From positions 1 to 53,331 of the IMG/VR virus record IMGVR_UViG_3300036828_001070: DNA of 53,331 nucleotides, one strand, 5' to 3'. Both the position numbers and the translations under genes were made by a program. This document shows, in pieces, positions 31,429 through 39,079 of this stretch (within the stretch, counting starts at the first letter, position 1; each line of letters opens with the position of its first letter). Below the pieces are notes generated by a model, which was given only the letters and a program-made list of their open reading frames with translations, made no database searches and was not told where the DNA came from. The DNA comes from a virus.

Positions 31429-31830
31429 CTCCGCTGCCCGGTCTCCGAAAATCGGGCAGCACCAACCCCAGCACACCTTGCACCTTGATAGCAGCATAAA
31501 ACTTTGTGATACTGGCGAAAGGTATTACAAAGGTATCGTTATTAGTATAGGTAATATATATAGATAAAGTGTACCTGCAACCTTTTAGGTATCACCCCAT
31601 ACTTTTCCAAGTGGACGGTACTAACAAACCACTAATACTATGGACACAGCCCACCCTGGACTTTTGCCGGCCACTTTTGCCGGACCACAACATGCGCGGC
31701 GCTCGTATAGCTCGGGTATAAGCGACCGCGAAAGGCATTCCCCGCGCCCGTTCTCCGGGCAAGGGAATCCTGGGGACTGGTAATCCCCCGCCGGGGTAGG
31801 CAAGCCCCGGCTGTAGTGAAAGGAATATGC
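31429..31830 (+). promoter_or_regulatory. Control region and structured leader of the XRE gene
   Basis: No gene seen. Holds an E-type loop (ACCTTGATA near 31487), tandem 11-bp repeats AAAGGTATTAC and AAAGGTATCGT (31518-31539), AT-rich GTAATATATATAGATAAAG, and the reverse text GGTATCACC. It also has tandem ACTTTTGCCGG (31660-31670, 31673-31683) and hairpins GCCCG/CGGGC and GCCGGGG (31790-31796)/CCCCGGC (31805-31811). The GGTAT repeats are likely sites for the XRE protein that follows. Confidence 0.5.
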
Positions 31831-32082
31831 ATGGCGCGCCTGGTGGTCAAAAAAGGAACGAAGGCAAAATCTCGCGATATCATCTCTCTGTTCGGATGTC
31901 ATATCCGTGAATTGCGCCTGACCAGGCAGATGTCGCAGGGAGAAATGGCAGAAAAATTCGGCATGGATCGCAGCTTTATCTCCGACCTCGAACGCGGCCG
32001 CAAGTCTCCTCGCCTGCCCATGATTAAAGTAATCGCAGAAGGTTTTGGTATCAGCGTCGGCGAACTGATGAAGGATCTATGA
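31831..32082 (+). CDS. XRE-family HTH regulator (83 aa)
   Basis: RELRLTRQMSQGEMAEKFGM then DRSFISDLERGRKSPRLPMI is a complete XRE helix-turn-helix with the usual E-x-G-x-x-x-P end. AAAGGAAT precedes ATG 31831. The upstream control region is long and repetitive (GGTAT), typical of autoregulated repressors of the C-protein type. It overlaps the zinc-ribbon gene by ATGA. Could be the lysogeny repressor or a local regulator. Confidence 0.8.
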   Translation: MARLVVKKGTKAKSRDIISLFGCHIRELRLTRQMSQGEMAEKFGMDRSFISDLERGRKSPRLPMIKVIAEGFGISVGELMKDL

Positions 32083-32294
32083 TGATCGCCAGCATCCGCA
32101 TTGCCGCCAGCCGCTGCACCTGCGAACTCTGTGGCTGGGAGTGGATATCCATCGCCCAGGCCGTTCCCCCCATCGCCTGCCCCCACTGCAAGTGCCGCGT
32201 TTGGAATGGACCCAAGCGCAATGGCCGCCCCCCCGTTCCCCGCGACACCTCCCACATCGGCCTACCCAAACCCCACCGCGTACGCTTGACCTAA
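32079..32294 (+). CDS. Zinc-ribbon protein coupled to the XRE regulator (71 aa)
   Basis: CTCELCGWEWISIAQAVPPI followed by ACPHCKCRVWNGPK: a two-knuckle zinc ribbon of the rubredoxin-like type seen with XRE or phage regulators. Starts at ATGATG overlapping the regulator stop. The Arg/Pro-rich tail is basic. It may aid the regulator; function not shown. Confidence 0.65.
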   Translation: MMIASIRIAASRCTCELCGWEWISIAQAVPPIACPHCKCRVWNGPKRNGRPPVPRDTSHIGLPKPHRVRLT

Positions 32295-32364
32295 AAACGT
32301 ATATACATATCTGATGAAGACATCCAGTGAACGCATCCGGCAACGGCTTCGAAAAGATCGCCCC

Positions 32365-32508
32365 ATGACAACGATTAGCATCCGCATCCCCGAAGATGTA
32401 ATCGAGAATCTGAAAGAGATCGCGCCTACTCTAGGATTCTCCGGATATCAACCACTCATCCGCGCCTATATCGGTCAGGGACTGCGAAAAGATCAATCCC
32501 CATTGTAA
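32365..32508 (+). CDS. CopG/RHH-like antitoxin-type protein (47 aa)
   Basis: MTTISIRIPEDVIENLKEIAPTLGFSGYQ: a beta strand (TISIRIP) followed by two helices (VIENLKEIAP, YQPLIRAYIGQGL) as in ribbon-helix-helix DNA binders. An upstream in-frame ATG at 32314 is possible. It is 24 nt before the BrnT promoter region and may control the toxin-antitoxin pair or be an independent antitoxin. Confidence 0.5.
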   Translation: MTTISIRIPEDVIENLKEIAPTLGFSGYQPLIRAYIGQGLRKDQSPL

Positions 32509-32526
32509 CTACAAACGTAGTATAAT
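32508..32526 (+). promoter_or_regulatory. brnT promoter and operator
   Basis: Perfect TATAAT (32521-32526) with the inverted repeat ACTAC-AAAC-GTAGT (32508-32521) against it. The -35 is poor, as expected for a site controlled by the BrnA antitoxin. The arms are CTAC/GTAG in the opposite order to the genome-wide operator. Confidence 0.5.
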
Positions 32527-32532
32527 CCAATT

Positions 32533-32817
32533 ATGCAGTATGAGTGGGATCCCAACAAGGCAGCTACAAATCTGCACAAACATGGCATCGACTTCGAAGA
32601 TGCTGTTCGTGTATTTTCCGACCCGCAACGTGTCGAGATTCTCGATAATCGCAGAGATTATGGGGAAGATCGCTGGATGACTATCGGTCTTGTTGAACCT
32701 ACCGTACTCGCTGTCATCTATACGCTTCGCGGCAAAGACGGCGAGATCACTCGACTTATTTCTGCAAGAAAGGCAGATGCTAATGAGAAAGCAAAATATC
32801 GTGAAGTACGAGTTTGA
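32533..32817 (+). CDS. brnT: BrnT-type toxin (94 aa)
   Basis: MQYEWDPNKAATNLHKHGIDFEDAVRVFSDPQ is the diagnostic start of BrnT, a RelE-fold RNase toxin. The WDPxKAxxNxxKHGI..E.A..VF signature and the RLISARKA end are present. Its gene precedes and overlaps the antitoxin by 35 nt, the usual brnTA order. Placed under an autoregulated promoter. Confidence 0.85.
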   Translation: MQYEWDPNKAATNLHKHGIDFEDAVRVFSDPQRVEILDNRRDYGEDRWMTIGLVEPTVLAVIYTLRGKDGEITRLISARKADANEKAKYREVRV

Positions 32818-33100
32818 TCCAAAAAATCCGCCACCGCTGACTGCACAACAGCGCAAACGGCTTAACCGTCTCGCTACTATGCCCGACAGCGAAATCGACT
32901 ACAGCGACATTCCACCTCTTACAGGCAAGGAGGTCTGGACCCGCCCCGGCCTTCTGGTTTCGACGGAAAACAAACAGATGGTAACCCTGCGTCTCGATGC
33001 CGATGTCCTACAGTTCTTCAAGAAGACCGGCAAACGTTACCAAAGCCGCATCAATGCAGCTCTGCGCGAGTACATCCAGATCCACAAAAAATCTGCCTAA
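32783..33100 (+). CDS. brnA: BrnA-type antitoxin (105 aa)
   Basis: Starts MRKQNIVKYEFDPKNPPPLT. The C-terminal TLRLDADVLQFFKKTGKRYQ then SRINAALREYIQ is the BrnA RHH dimerisation/DNA-binding domain. Its N-terminal arm should wrap and block BrnT. ATG 32783 has AAAGG 9 nt upstream; ATG 32777 is also possible. The pair probably stabilises the prophage or aborts infection. Confidence 0.8.
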   Translation: MRKQNIVKYEFDPKNPPPLTAQQRKRLNRLATMPDSEIDYSDIPPLTGKEVWTRPGLLVSTENKQMVTLRLDADVLQFFKKTGKRYQSRINAALREYIQIHKKSA

Positions 33101-33117
33101 CCCCTAAACCGCACTAA

Positions 33118-33139
33118 GTCGGCATACCACCGACAGGAG
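33118..33139 (+). promoter_or_regulatory. UACCA-loop hairpin before the serine recombinase
   Basis: GTCGG (33118-33122), loop CATACCA, CCGAC (33130-33134), AGGAG (33135-33139). Identical loop to the first early gene. Confidence 0.6.
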
Positions 33140-33148
33140 AATCGTTCG

Positions 33149-33823
33149 ATGCAGAATGCAGTCGCTTACTTAAGAGTCTCCGGACAATCCCAGCTGGAAG
33201 GCACCGGCTTTGATCGCCAACTGGAAGCCTGCACCAGCTTCGCCGCCGGCAAAGACTTCGCCCTGGTCAAAATCTTCGAAGAGAAGGCCATCGCCGGCTG
33301 GAAGGATGAGGATGAGCGTCCCGCCTTCCAAGAGATGATCGCCTACATGCTGGACAACAACACCAGCATCATCCTGGTAGAAGGTCTGGACCGCCTGGCT
33401 CGCGCCATGCGCGTGCAGGAACAGCTGCTGCTCTACCTCGCCGCCAAGGATCTCACCCTCTACGCCGCTAACACTGGCGAGAACATCACCGAAGCGGTTA
33501 CCTCGGATCCCATGAAAAAGGCTTTGGTCCAGATTCAGGGAGTATTCGCGGAACTGGACAAAAGCATGATCGTGGCCAAACTGCGCAAGGGACGCGAACG
33601 CACCAAAGCCCGACACGGCCGCTGCGAAGGCCAGAAGCCCTATGGCCACTACCCCGGCGAAGCCCCGGTACTGGCGCGTATCCGCCACCTGCGCGCCCAG
33701 GGAATGCAATACCACCACATCGCCGAACGCCTTTCTGTCGAAGGCCACCGTTCGCGCTCCGGCGGTCCCTGGCGCGGTCCCGTCATCGCCAAGATCATAC
33801 GCCGGGAAGCGATAGCACCCTGA
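33149..33823 (+). CDS. Small serine recombinase/resolvase (224 aa)
   Basis: YLRVSGQSQLEGTGFDRQ with catalytic Ser 11 and later DRLARAMRVQEQLLLYLAAK define the resolvase/invertase domain. A helical linker and a short C-terminal region (IRHLRAQGMQYHHIAERLSV and SRSGGPWRGPVIAKIIRR) correspond to a recombinase HTH-like module. It lacks the zinc ribbon of large integrases. It may act as a resolvase or inversion enzyme. Confidence 0.8.
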   Translation: MQNAVAYLRVSGQSQLEGTGFDRQLEACTSFAAGKDFALVKIFEEKAIAGWKDEDERPAFQEMIAYMLDNNTSIILVEGLDRLARAMRVQEQLLLYLAAKDLTLYAANTGENITEAVTSDPMKKALVQIQGVFAELDKSMIVAKLRKGRERTKARHGRCEGQKPYGHYPGEAPVLARIRHLRAQGMQYHHIAERLSVEGHRSRSGGPWRGPVIAKIIRREAIAP

Positions 33824-33946
33824 TTGCGCCTCGCTTGCGCAAAATCGATTCTCGCTTTCGCATTCCCAATGTACTTCCGGTTTTTCTCTTTAATCCAACG
33901 CAAACACCGTAAAATAATCGATTAGCGTGCCGTGGGGGATTTGAGC

Positions 33947-34147
33947 ATGAAAGACTGGAAAAAGGGTTTATCCGCCAGTGACCTCAAAAAATATGCCCGC
34001 GTGCAGAAGATGGCGCACCAGGCGGTCTGCATCGAACTGCGCGACTACGAAGGCTGGATGCAGCTGGACGCTAAAACAGCATGGAAGATTCTGGCACTCC
34101 TGCCGCGCGAACGCCTGGCGGATCCACCGTCCGTGCTGAAATCCTGA
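33947..34147 (+). CDS. Unknown small protein (66 aa)
   Basis: MKDWKKGLSASDLKKYARVQ is basic and helical, with a Trp-rich core (CIELRDYEGWMQLDAKTAWK). GGGGGATTT precedes ATG 33947. The end overlaps the opposite-strand RusA-like gene by 77 nt (convergent). Probably co-expressed with the resolvase; function unknown. Confidence 0.5.
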   Translation: MKDWKKGLSASDLKKYARVQKMAHQAVCIELRDYEGWMQLDAKTAWKILALLPRERLADPPSVLKS

Positions 34148-34541
34148 CCTGTTCCATGGGACCGTATACCTTCGACTTCTGCACCGTCACCACCTGCGCA
34201 TCATCGACAAACAGCACCCCGGTCAGCGCGTCCAAAGTGGCACGCTCCAGCTTATCGATGTCCGGCGGCACCACCGGCCACAATCGACGTTTGGGCACAC
34301 TCGCCGGCTTCACGAATATGAACTCCAAATCCAGCTCCACCGGCACATGCTTGCCCGCCAGCGGTCGGGGCAGATCCAGCTCACTCAGAGTCACAATCGC
34401 CTCCCGCGTCGTCTCCGCCCGATAGGAGCGCAGCGTCTTCGGATTGTCGTCCACCAGAACGGCACGCCCGTTCTTGACGAAACCCTTCTTACTACCCTGC
34501 GGCTCCGGCCTGGCGTAGACCGTGAAGGTAACCTGACTCAA
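34071..34541 (-). CDS. rusA: RusA-like Holliday junction resolvase (156 aa)
   Basis: ARPEPQGSKKGFVKNGRAVL and PPDIDKLERATLDALTGVLFVDDAQVV match RusA, whose Asp triad and basic PDIDKL helix cut four-way junctions during recombination or late replication. TTG start at 34541 (TTGA overlap) with GGGGAG upstream. Last gene of the replication operon. Confidence 0.85.
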   Translation of the reverse strand: MSQVTFTVYARPEPQGSKKGFVKNGRAVLVDDNPKTLRSYRAETTREAIVTLSELDLPRPLAGKHVPVELDLEFIFVKPASVPKRRLWPVVPPDIDKLERATLDALTGVLFVDDAQVVTVQKSKVYGPMEQVRISARTVDPPGVRAAGVPESSMLF

Positions 34542-34720
34542 AGCACCAGCTCCCCATCCCGTCCACAGTAGGCACCTTTAATCTCCTCTTTCGACTGGGG
34601 ATAAACCGGCTTTGACCCTTCACATATCGAAGTGGAGTCTTCGCAATGAATCCATCCTGCCGGCAACTGATGCACCTCGCGCCTGCAGTCTGCGCATACC
34701 ATGATTCCGTAGCTCGTCAT
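34538..34720 (-). CDS. Small zinc-ribbon protein (60 aa)
   Basis: MVCADCRREVHQLPAGWIHC then EDSTSICEGSKPVYPQ: CxxC, a central His/Cys and a later Cys form a zinc site. ATGA overlap upstream and TTGA overlap downstream with RusA. A common partner gene in phage replication operons, function unknown. Confidence 0.6.
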   Translation of the reverse strand: MTSYGIMVCADCRREVHQLPAGWIHCEDSTSICEGSKPVYPQSKEEIKGAYCGRDGELVL

Positions 34721-34989
34721 CGCCTCGCCTTTCTGGGTACGGCCTTGGGGTTATGCTCCTGCCAATGGTGTCCCGGACACTTCGCCTGCACGTTGTCCAG
34801 GGTGTCGCCGTTATTGCGCTTAGTACGAACATGCGCCATGTGCATCGAATCCCAGTATCCCGGCTCCCAGCGCAACTTCACCCCACACACCACGCACTTC
34901 CCCTGGTCTCGCTCATAGCACTGCCGGCGCAACTGTTCCAGATCCTCCTCGGTCAGACGCACAATACCCAACTTGCCCACGCGAATCAC
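34717..34989 (-). CDS. HNH endonuclease (90 aa)
   Basis: CVVCGVKLRWEPGYWDSMHM and AHVRTKRNNGDTLDNVQAKC with PGHHWQEHNP make the HNH beta-beta-alpha metal motif (two CxxC-like pairs, H...N...H). GTG start (GTGA). It may be a replication-linked nicking enzyme or a mobile endonuclease. Confidence 0.75.
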   Translation of the reverse strand: MIRVGKLGIVRLTEEDLEQLRRQCYERDQGKCVVCGVKLRWEPGYWDSMHMAHVRTKRNNGDTLDNVQAKCPGHHWQEHNPKAVPRKARR

Positions 34990-35696
34990 GCCACTCCCCT
35001 CTGCTTCGCCAGCTCGTATGCCTCGCGGTTGCTGTAATCGTTGAAGCCTTCGCGCTCACACCGGCTATCCATAAAGTAGGCGAACAGCAGTTCGAACACC
35101 TCCTCGCGCTGTTCCACGTCATAGACCCAACGCACCACCTGAAAACACTCCTCCATAGCCAAACGCGAACTGTCACTCAGGGTCGCCAGCACCGCTCGCC
35201 GGGGTTCGACGTGCTCATCGGGATAACGCTCCTGCACCGTCGCCACCAGCTCTCGCTCCGATCCGTTCTTGGCCGCCGCAATCACCACCGGATCGCGATG
35301 CACCTCCGCCGACCACTCCACCAGATGCTGCGCATTGCGCCTGGGCATCTCCAACAGATCCTTTACGGCAACATCCTTGAGCTGCAGCAGCTTCATGGCG
35401 CTGTAGGCGGAGGAGCGCGAAACCTTCAGCGCCGAATAAATCCAGGCATCGAAACTGACGAAATAGTTACTGTCGCCAGGAACCGTCAGACGGCGCCATA
35501 GCTCACGCCGCGAGACTTCCAGACAGATCATGCCCAGCTCTACAAAGGCACGCCGTGTCGCCCCTTCTATCGCACGGGTACGGGCATCGTAGATATCGGC
35601 CGCATCGCTATCGTCCACCTCGCGCAGCCGTACAATGTCGGCTTCCGAAAGCTCACAAGCTGGATTCCAGCGCTGCAGCGTCTTCCTGGGTGGCAT
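34986..35696 (-). CDS. HTH-containing replication-region protein (236 aa)
   Basis: The central stretch WIYSALKVSRSSAYSAMKLL looks like a helix-turn-helix recognition pair (KVSRSSAYSAM). The rest is acidic/helical, with a Glu-rich C-terminus. ATG 35696 overlaps the previous stop as TGATG with GGAAGG upstream. Regulatory or replication-accessory role inferred. Confidence 0.55.
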   Translation of the reverse strand: MPPRKTLQRWNPACELSEADIVRLREVDDSDAADIYDARTRAIEGATRRAFVELGMICLEVSRRELWRRLTVPGDSNYFVSFDAWIYSALKVSRSSAYSAMKLLQLKDVAVKDLLEMPRRNAQHLVEWSAEVHRDPVVIAAAKNGSERELVATVQERYPDEHVEPRRAVLATLSDSSRLAMEECFQVVRWVYDVEQREEVFELLFAYFMDSRCEREGFNDYSNREAYELAKQRGVA

Positions 35697-35884
35697 CACC
35701 TCACCTTCCTCTCTGCCATCGGTTCACTCCGGTGCAGCGGACAATTCTCCGCGTACCAGAACACCGGACCGCCAAAACTCGCTGCCTCGCAATCAGTGAA
35801 AATACCTTTACCCTGCCGGTTGTCCTTTACCGGACAAGTGCAGCCGGCCAGAATAGCTTCCTGACTGCCGGGATTCAGCCTCAC
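35696..35884 (-). CDS. Small conserved phage protein (62 aa)
   Basis: MRLNPGSQEAILAGCTCPVKDN and FWYAENCPLHRSEP show the N-P-G-S...GCTCPV...W..ENCPLH motif of a widespread phage micro-protein with three conserved Cys and a His. GTG start with GAGGTGAGG upstream. Function unknown. Confidence 0.65.
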   Translation of the reverse strand: MRLNPGSQEAILAGCTCPVKDNRQGKGIFTDCEAASFGGPVFWYAENCPLHRSEPMAERKVR

Positions 35885-35893
35885 AACCTCACC

Positions 35894-37585
35894 TCAACTT
35901 GCCACCAGCCCAATGACACTCTGCCGCGCCACAGAGCGCTTGCGCGGCGGTTCATACTCCACCCGGTCCAGCACTACGCCCGTAGCCATATCGCGGATCT
36001 TCCAATAGAGCGACGGCAGCGGCTGCGAACTCTTGGTCTCAAACTTCATCTGCCGCGTCTGCGTAGCCTCATCCACCATGCGGATGCCGATGATGAACTC
36101 CGCGAAGCCGGCGATAGCGCTGGAGCCGCGCGCCAGCTGCGAAAGTGTCTTGTTGTCGTCCCAGTCCTTCACCGAATGGTGGACCAGACATATCTGACAA
36201 CCCACCTCCTTGCGAATCTGGTTCACCCGCGTCAGGATCCGGCGCATCTCGCTGTTGTCGTTCTCGTCAGCATCGTGCAGCACATTCAAAACGTCCAGGA
36301 TGCAGAACTCGGTCTGTTTCTCCTGCATGGCGCGAATCAGGCTGGCCAGCTGTTCATCGTCGTCCAGCATCAGGTTTCTGCTTTGTTCGCGGGTGTTAAT
36401 CAGCAGGTTGCTCTCCCAGATAGCGTCATCCGGATCCCGGCCAATGCCGGTAATCACCCTGCGCACCCTACGCTTGGTCAGGTCCGGAGCGTCTTCCCGA
36501 CTTACCAGCGCCACTCGCGTGGGATTCGAGACCTCGCATTCCATCCAGGCACTGCCGCAGGCCAGAGCCACCGCCATAGCCACCGTGGCAAAGCTCTTTC
36601 CACTCTTAGGCAGAGCTATCACGAAACCGCTGGTTCCCTTCTCAATCACCCGGTCAATGCGCCAATCAATCTGCTCCGGCACATGCCGGATAAACTCAGC
36701 GGCCGGAATCAGCAGACGAGAATCCACTTTGGGCTGCCACAGCCGCGCCGTCCTCACCAGCTCCTGCAGCTCGCCAAAGTTGTGTCCGGCAAGGTAGTCG
36801 GCAACATCATCGCCTTCCTCGTCCAGCGGTAGATCGAGCCACTTCACTCCCAAAGCAAAACGCCCCACCGATGCCGCCACCGTCTCCATGTGCATTCGCC
36901 CAGTAGGATCGTTGTCCGGCACCACCACTACTTTCTTTCCGGTAAAGTAAGCCGCAAACTCCTCTCTCCACTTGCCGGCGCCATGCGGGTTGGTGGTCGC
37001 CGTTATCCCATCCACCAAGCAGGCATCACCTTCGCCCTTCATCTCCGAATAAGCCTGGCGCACCGCATCGGCGCACTTCTCGCCTTCCACGATGAAGACC
37101 TCAGTAGCGCGCAACACCTCGCCCAACCGGTACAGCACCCGCCGCGTGCCTTCGATGCTGTACTCCCAGCCCGACGTTCCCACCGGCCGGCGGTTGCTGA
37201 TGCGTTTCTTCCCGTTCTCCGGATGCGAAGAACGCAGCACCTGATACAAAAGCCGTCCCTGCTCATCGCGGTAGTCGTACACCGCCTCCAGCTTCAGGCT
37301 GAACTGAAAACCGCCCTGGGCTATGCCAATGATCTCCTTCACCGCCATCATGGCATCGCCAGGCGATTGCCCATTCAGGCGCCGTTCGAAGTCCACCATG
37401 CCGCCGCCAACATTCTCCGCATGACAACGCCATACCCCTTTGCTGAAGTTGAAAGACAGAGACGCAGTACGATCATCGTGAAATGGGCACTTCGCCATGT
37501 AGCCCACGCCCACCCGGCGGATCTCCTTGCCGATGCGGGTCTCGTAGTATTTGCGCGCCTGCTCCGCCGTGAAAGTGAACTCCAT
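35894..37585 (-). CDS. Primase-helicase (563 aa)
   Basis: An N-terminal CHC2-type zinc finger (CPFHDD at 34-39 with CH at 55-56, numbered from the GTG one codon earlier), a Toprim domain (FIVEGEK near 165-171, VPDNDP near 223-228), then a RecA/AAA-like P-loop (ALPKSGKSF near 325-333) and an ILDVLNVLHD Walker B. This combination makes RNA primers and unwinds DNA at the fork, as T7 gp4-like or RepA-like enzymes do. Start ATG overlaps the previous stop (TGATG). Confidence 0.85.
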   Translation of the reverse strand: MEFTFTAEQARKYYETRIGKEIRRVGVGYMAKCPFHDDRTASLSFNFSKGVWRCHAENVGGGMVDFERRLNGQSPGDAMMAVKEIIGIAQGGFQFSLKLEAVYDYRDEQGRLLYQVLRSSHPENGKKRISNRRPVGTSGWEYSIEGTRRVLYRLGEVLRATEVFIVEGEKCADAVRQAYSEMKGEGDACLVDGITATTNPHGAGKWREEFAAYFTGKKVVVVPDNDPTGRMHMETVAASVGRFALGVKWLDLPLDEEGDDVADYLAGHNFGELQELVRTARLWQPKVDSRLLIPAAEFIRHVPEQIDWRIDRVIEKGTSGFVIALPKSGKSFATVAMAVALACGSAWMECEVSNPTRVALVSREDAPDLTKRRVRRVITGIGRDPDDAIWESNLLINTREQSRNLMLDDDEQLASLIRAMQEKQTEFCILDVLNVLHDADENDNSEMRRILTRVNQIRKEVGCQICLVHHSVKDWDDNKTLSQLARGSSAIAGFAEFIIGIRMVDEATQTRQMKFETKSSQPLPSLYWKIRDMATGVVLDRVEYEPPRKRSVARQSVIGLVAS

Positions 37586-37836
37586 CACACCACCTCAGCC
37601 AGCTTCTTCTGTAGCCGCTTCAATCGCTTCCACGCCACATCCAGATCTCGACGCAGATTGATTACCCCGCTCTCCGCGCGCGAGACGCAGAACTGAATCG
37701 CCTGCTGACGGCTGTGAAACACATGAAAGTTATGCGGCCACAGACTGTTTTGGTCACGCTTTACTTCAACAGAACGGCGCAAACGTATGCGGTCACAATA
37801 CTTATCCACCGTCCACACTATTTCCTGGCCACTCAT
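37585..37836 (-). CDS. Unknown small protein (83 aa)
   Basis: MSGQEIVWTVDKYCDRIRLR..., basic with LDVAWKRLKRLQKKLAEVV at the C-terminus (coiled coil). ATG 37836 overlaps the previous stop as ATGA and its TGA overlaps the primase start. Probably a helper of the replication proteins. Confidence 0.55.
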   Translation of the reverse strand: MSGQEIVWTVDKYCDRIRLRRSVEVKRDQNSLWPHNFHVFHSRQQAIQFCVSRAESGVINLRRDLDVAWKRLKRLQKKLAEVV

Positions 37837-38555
37837 CGCGCCAGCCACCATTCCAATTTTTCCGTACTTTTGAAGAGATGATCGTTCCAGTCGATGTACT
37901 GCTTCTTCTGCTCGTTCTTGCCCATATGAAAATCGCTCTCACACAGCCCATCAATGGCAAGCTTCATCAGTTGCTCAGCCTTGCCCAGGTCGCCATTACA
38001 CTTTCGCTGGCAGTCCGCCAGTCGCGCCAATCCTTTTTTCATGCGCTGATCGGTCAACTCGTATAGCCGGGGATGCCGATCCGTACGTTCGATGTAGTAC
38101 TTAAATAGTCGATGAACGATGCTTGTAGAGTTAAGTTTCTTATCAGCGGTTAATGCAGTTTTCTCCCCCTCTGCAGGAAACGGAGAGGACGGTTTTTTGT
38201 CCTCTCCGTTTAAAGGTTCTTTAACTTCCTGGTTTAAGTGACTGTCAGTCACTACCCCCTGGTGACTGTCAGACACTACCCCTACCAAAACCTGCATATT
38301 GAGGGTGTAGGAATTGCTGGTATTTGCCGTGTCAACCTTGCGATGAATGACGGTTATCAACCCAGCTTTTGCCAGTTCCTGAATGATGCGTATGACTGAC
38401 CTGCGGGACATTCCGCAATCCTTCGCCACCAACTCCAGAGAAGGGTCGCAGCGGTTGCTATCGTTGTTGTGACGATCAGCAAGAATGATGAGGACAAGTT
38501 TCTGCAGGGAAGGCAGTTGCTGATCGATGGCCCATACAGTTGCACGATGACTCAT
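37833..38555 (-). CDS. HTH replication-initiator-like protein (240 aa)
   Basis: QKLVLIILADRHNNDSNRCD, then LELVAKDCGMSRRSVIRIIQEL is a winged HTH (HTH_36) like those at the front of phage replication initiators. The second half includes HRLFKYYIERTDRHPRLYEL and ends WNDHLFKSTEKLEWWLAR. ATG 38555 has AAGGAG 7-8 nt upstream. A 14-bp palindrome lies in its leader. Likely origin binding. Confidence 0.7.
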   Translation of the reverse strand: MSHRATVWAIDQQLPSLQKLVLIILADRHNNDSNRCDPSLELVAKDCGMSRRSVIRIIQELAKAGLITVIHRKVDTANTSNSYTLNMQVLVGVVSDSHQGVVTDSHLNQEVKEPLNGEDKKPSSPFPAEGEKTALTADKKLNSTSIVHRLFKYYIERTDRHPRLYELTDQRMKKGLARLADCQRKCNGDLGKAEQLMKLAIDGLCESDFHMGKNEQKKQYIDWNDHLFKSTEKLEWWLAR

Positions 38556-38580
38556 GGGGGATCTCCTTTCTTTCCGCAGA

Positions 38581-38617
38581 GCATTCGAGGGGAGCAGGAA
38601 ACACTCCCCTCGAATGC
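38581..38617. promoter_or_regulatory. Perfect 14-bp inverted repeat
   Basis: GCATTCGAGGGGAG (38581-38594) and CTCCCCTCGAATGC (38604-38617) around a 9-nt loop, in the leader of the HTH initiator-like gene. There is no U tract, so termination is unlikely; an operator, an initiator-binding site or a translational hairpin is more plausible. Confidence 0.55.
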
Positions 38618-38711
38618 GTCTCAACCTCAATCTCAGGCACCTGGAAAGGGAGATTGGGCAAGACGCATTGGCGCAGACACTTGAAGTCAGAGACTTGAGC
38701 GATAGTTACAG

Positions 38712-39029
38712 TTAAGGCTGAGGTGGCGCCTCAGCGGTAATGACAATAAGGTTCTTACGGTCAGTAGTATTGTTTTTCGCAGCGTAGTCGTACTGGATCT
38801 CGACCGCATCCAGGAGATTGCCGGCAGCCTCACAGATGGCATCGCTGGTCTCCGGTGCTACCGTGCCTTCAATCAAATCGACAATCAGCGCACCCATCAG
38901 GCCGGCCAGATCGTTGGCCGTCCTGATGCCACGTTTCGCGATCTCCAGCGATTGCGGCGGCTTTTCCGGCTCAGAGATAACTTCTTCGTACTCTTCGGCA
39001 ACCTTGCTGTTTTTCTTCTGCGCGGCCAT
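38712..39029 (-). CDS. Unknown protein (105 aa)
   Basis: IRTANDLAGLMGALIVDLIE then APETSDAICEAAGNLLDAVE is a helical pair I recognise from phage replication regions (the 'ND...LIxD...G...P' family, no known activity). The N-terminus is Lys/Glu-rich. No structured control signal beyond its 50-nt leader. Confidence 0.55.
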   Translation of the reverse strand: MAAQKKNSKVAEEYEEVISEPEKPPQSLEIAKRGIRTANDLAGLMGALIVDLIEGTVAPETSDAICEAAGNLLDAVEIQYDYAAKNNTTDRKNLIVITAEAPPQP

Positions 39030-39079
39030 AGCAATAATCCTTCCTTAGTGACATTAAGAAATTGCTTCAAACTTCTCAC

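Noticed and set aside
27010-31510. CRISPR array
   Set aside because: The repeated elements are single hairpins at gene ends with variable spacing, not regular repeat-spacer units, and no cas genes other than an isolated Cas4-like protein are present.
35555-36832. A 425-residue plus-strand frame opposite the primase-helicase
   Set aside because: It is a shadow of the CHC2-Toprim-P-loop gene, with Arg/His/Gln-rich composition.
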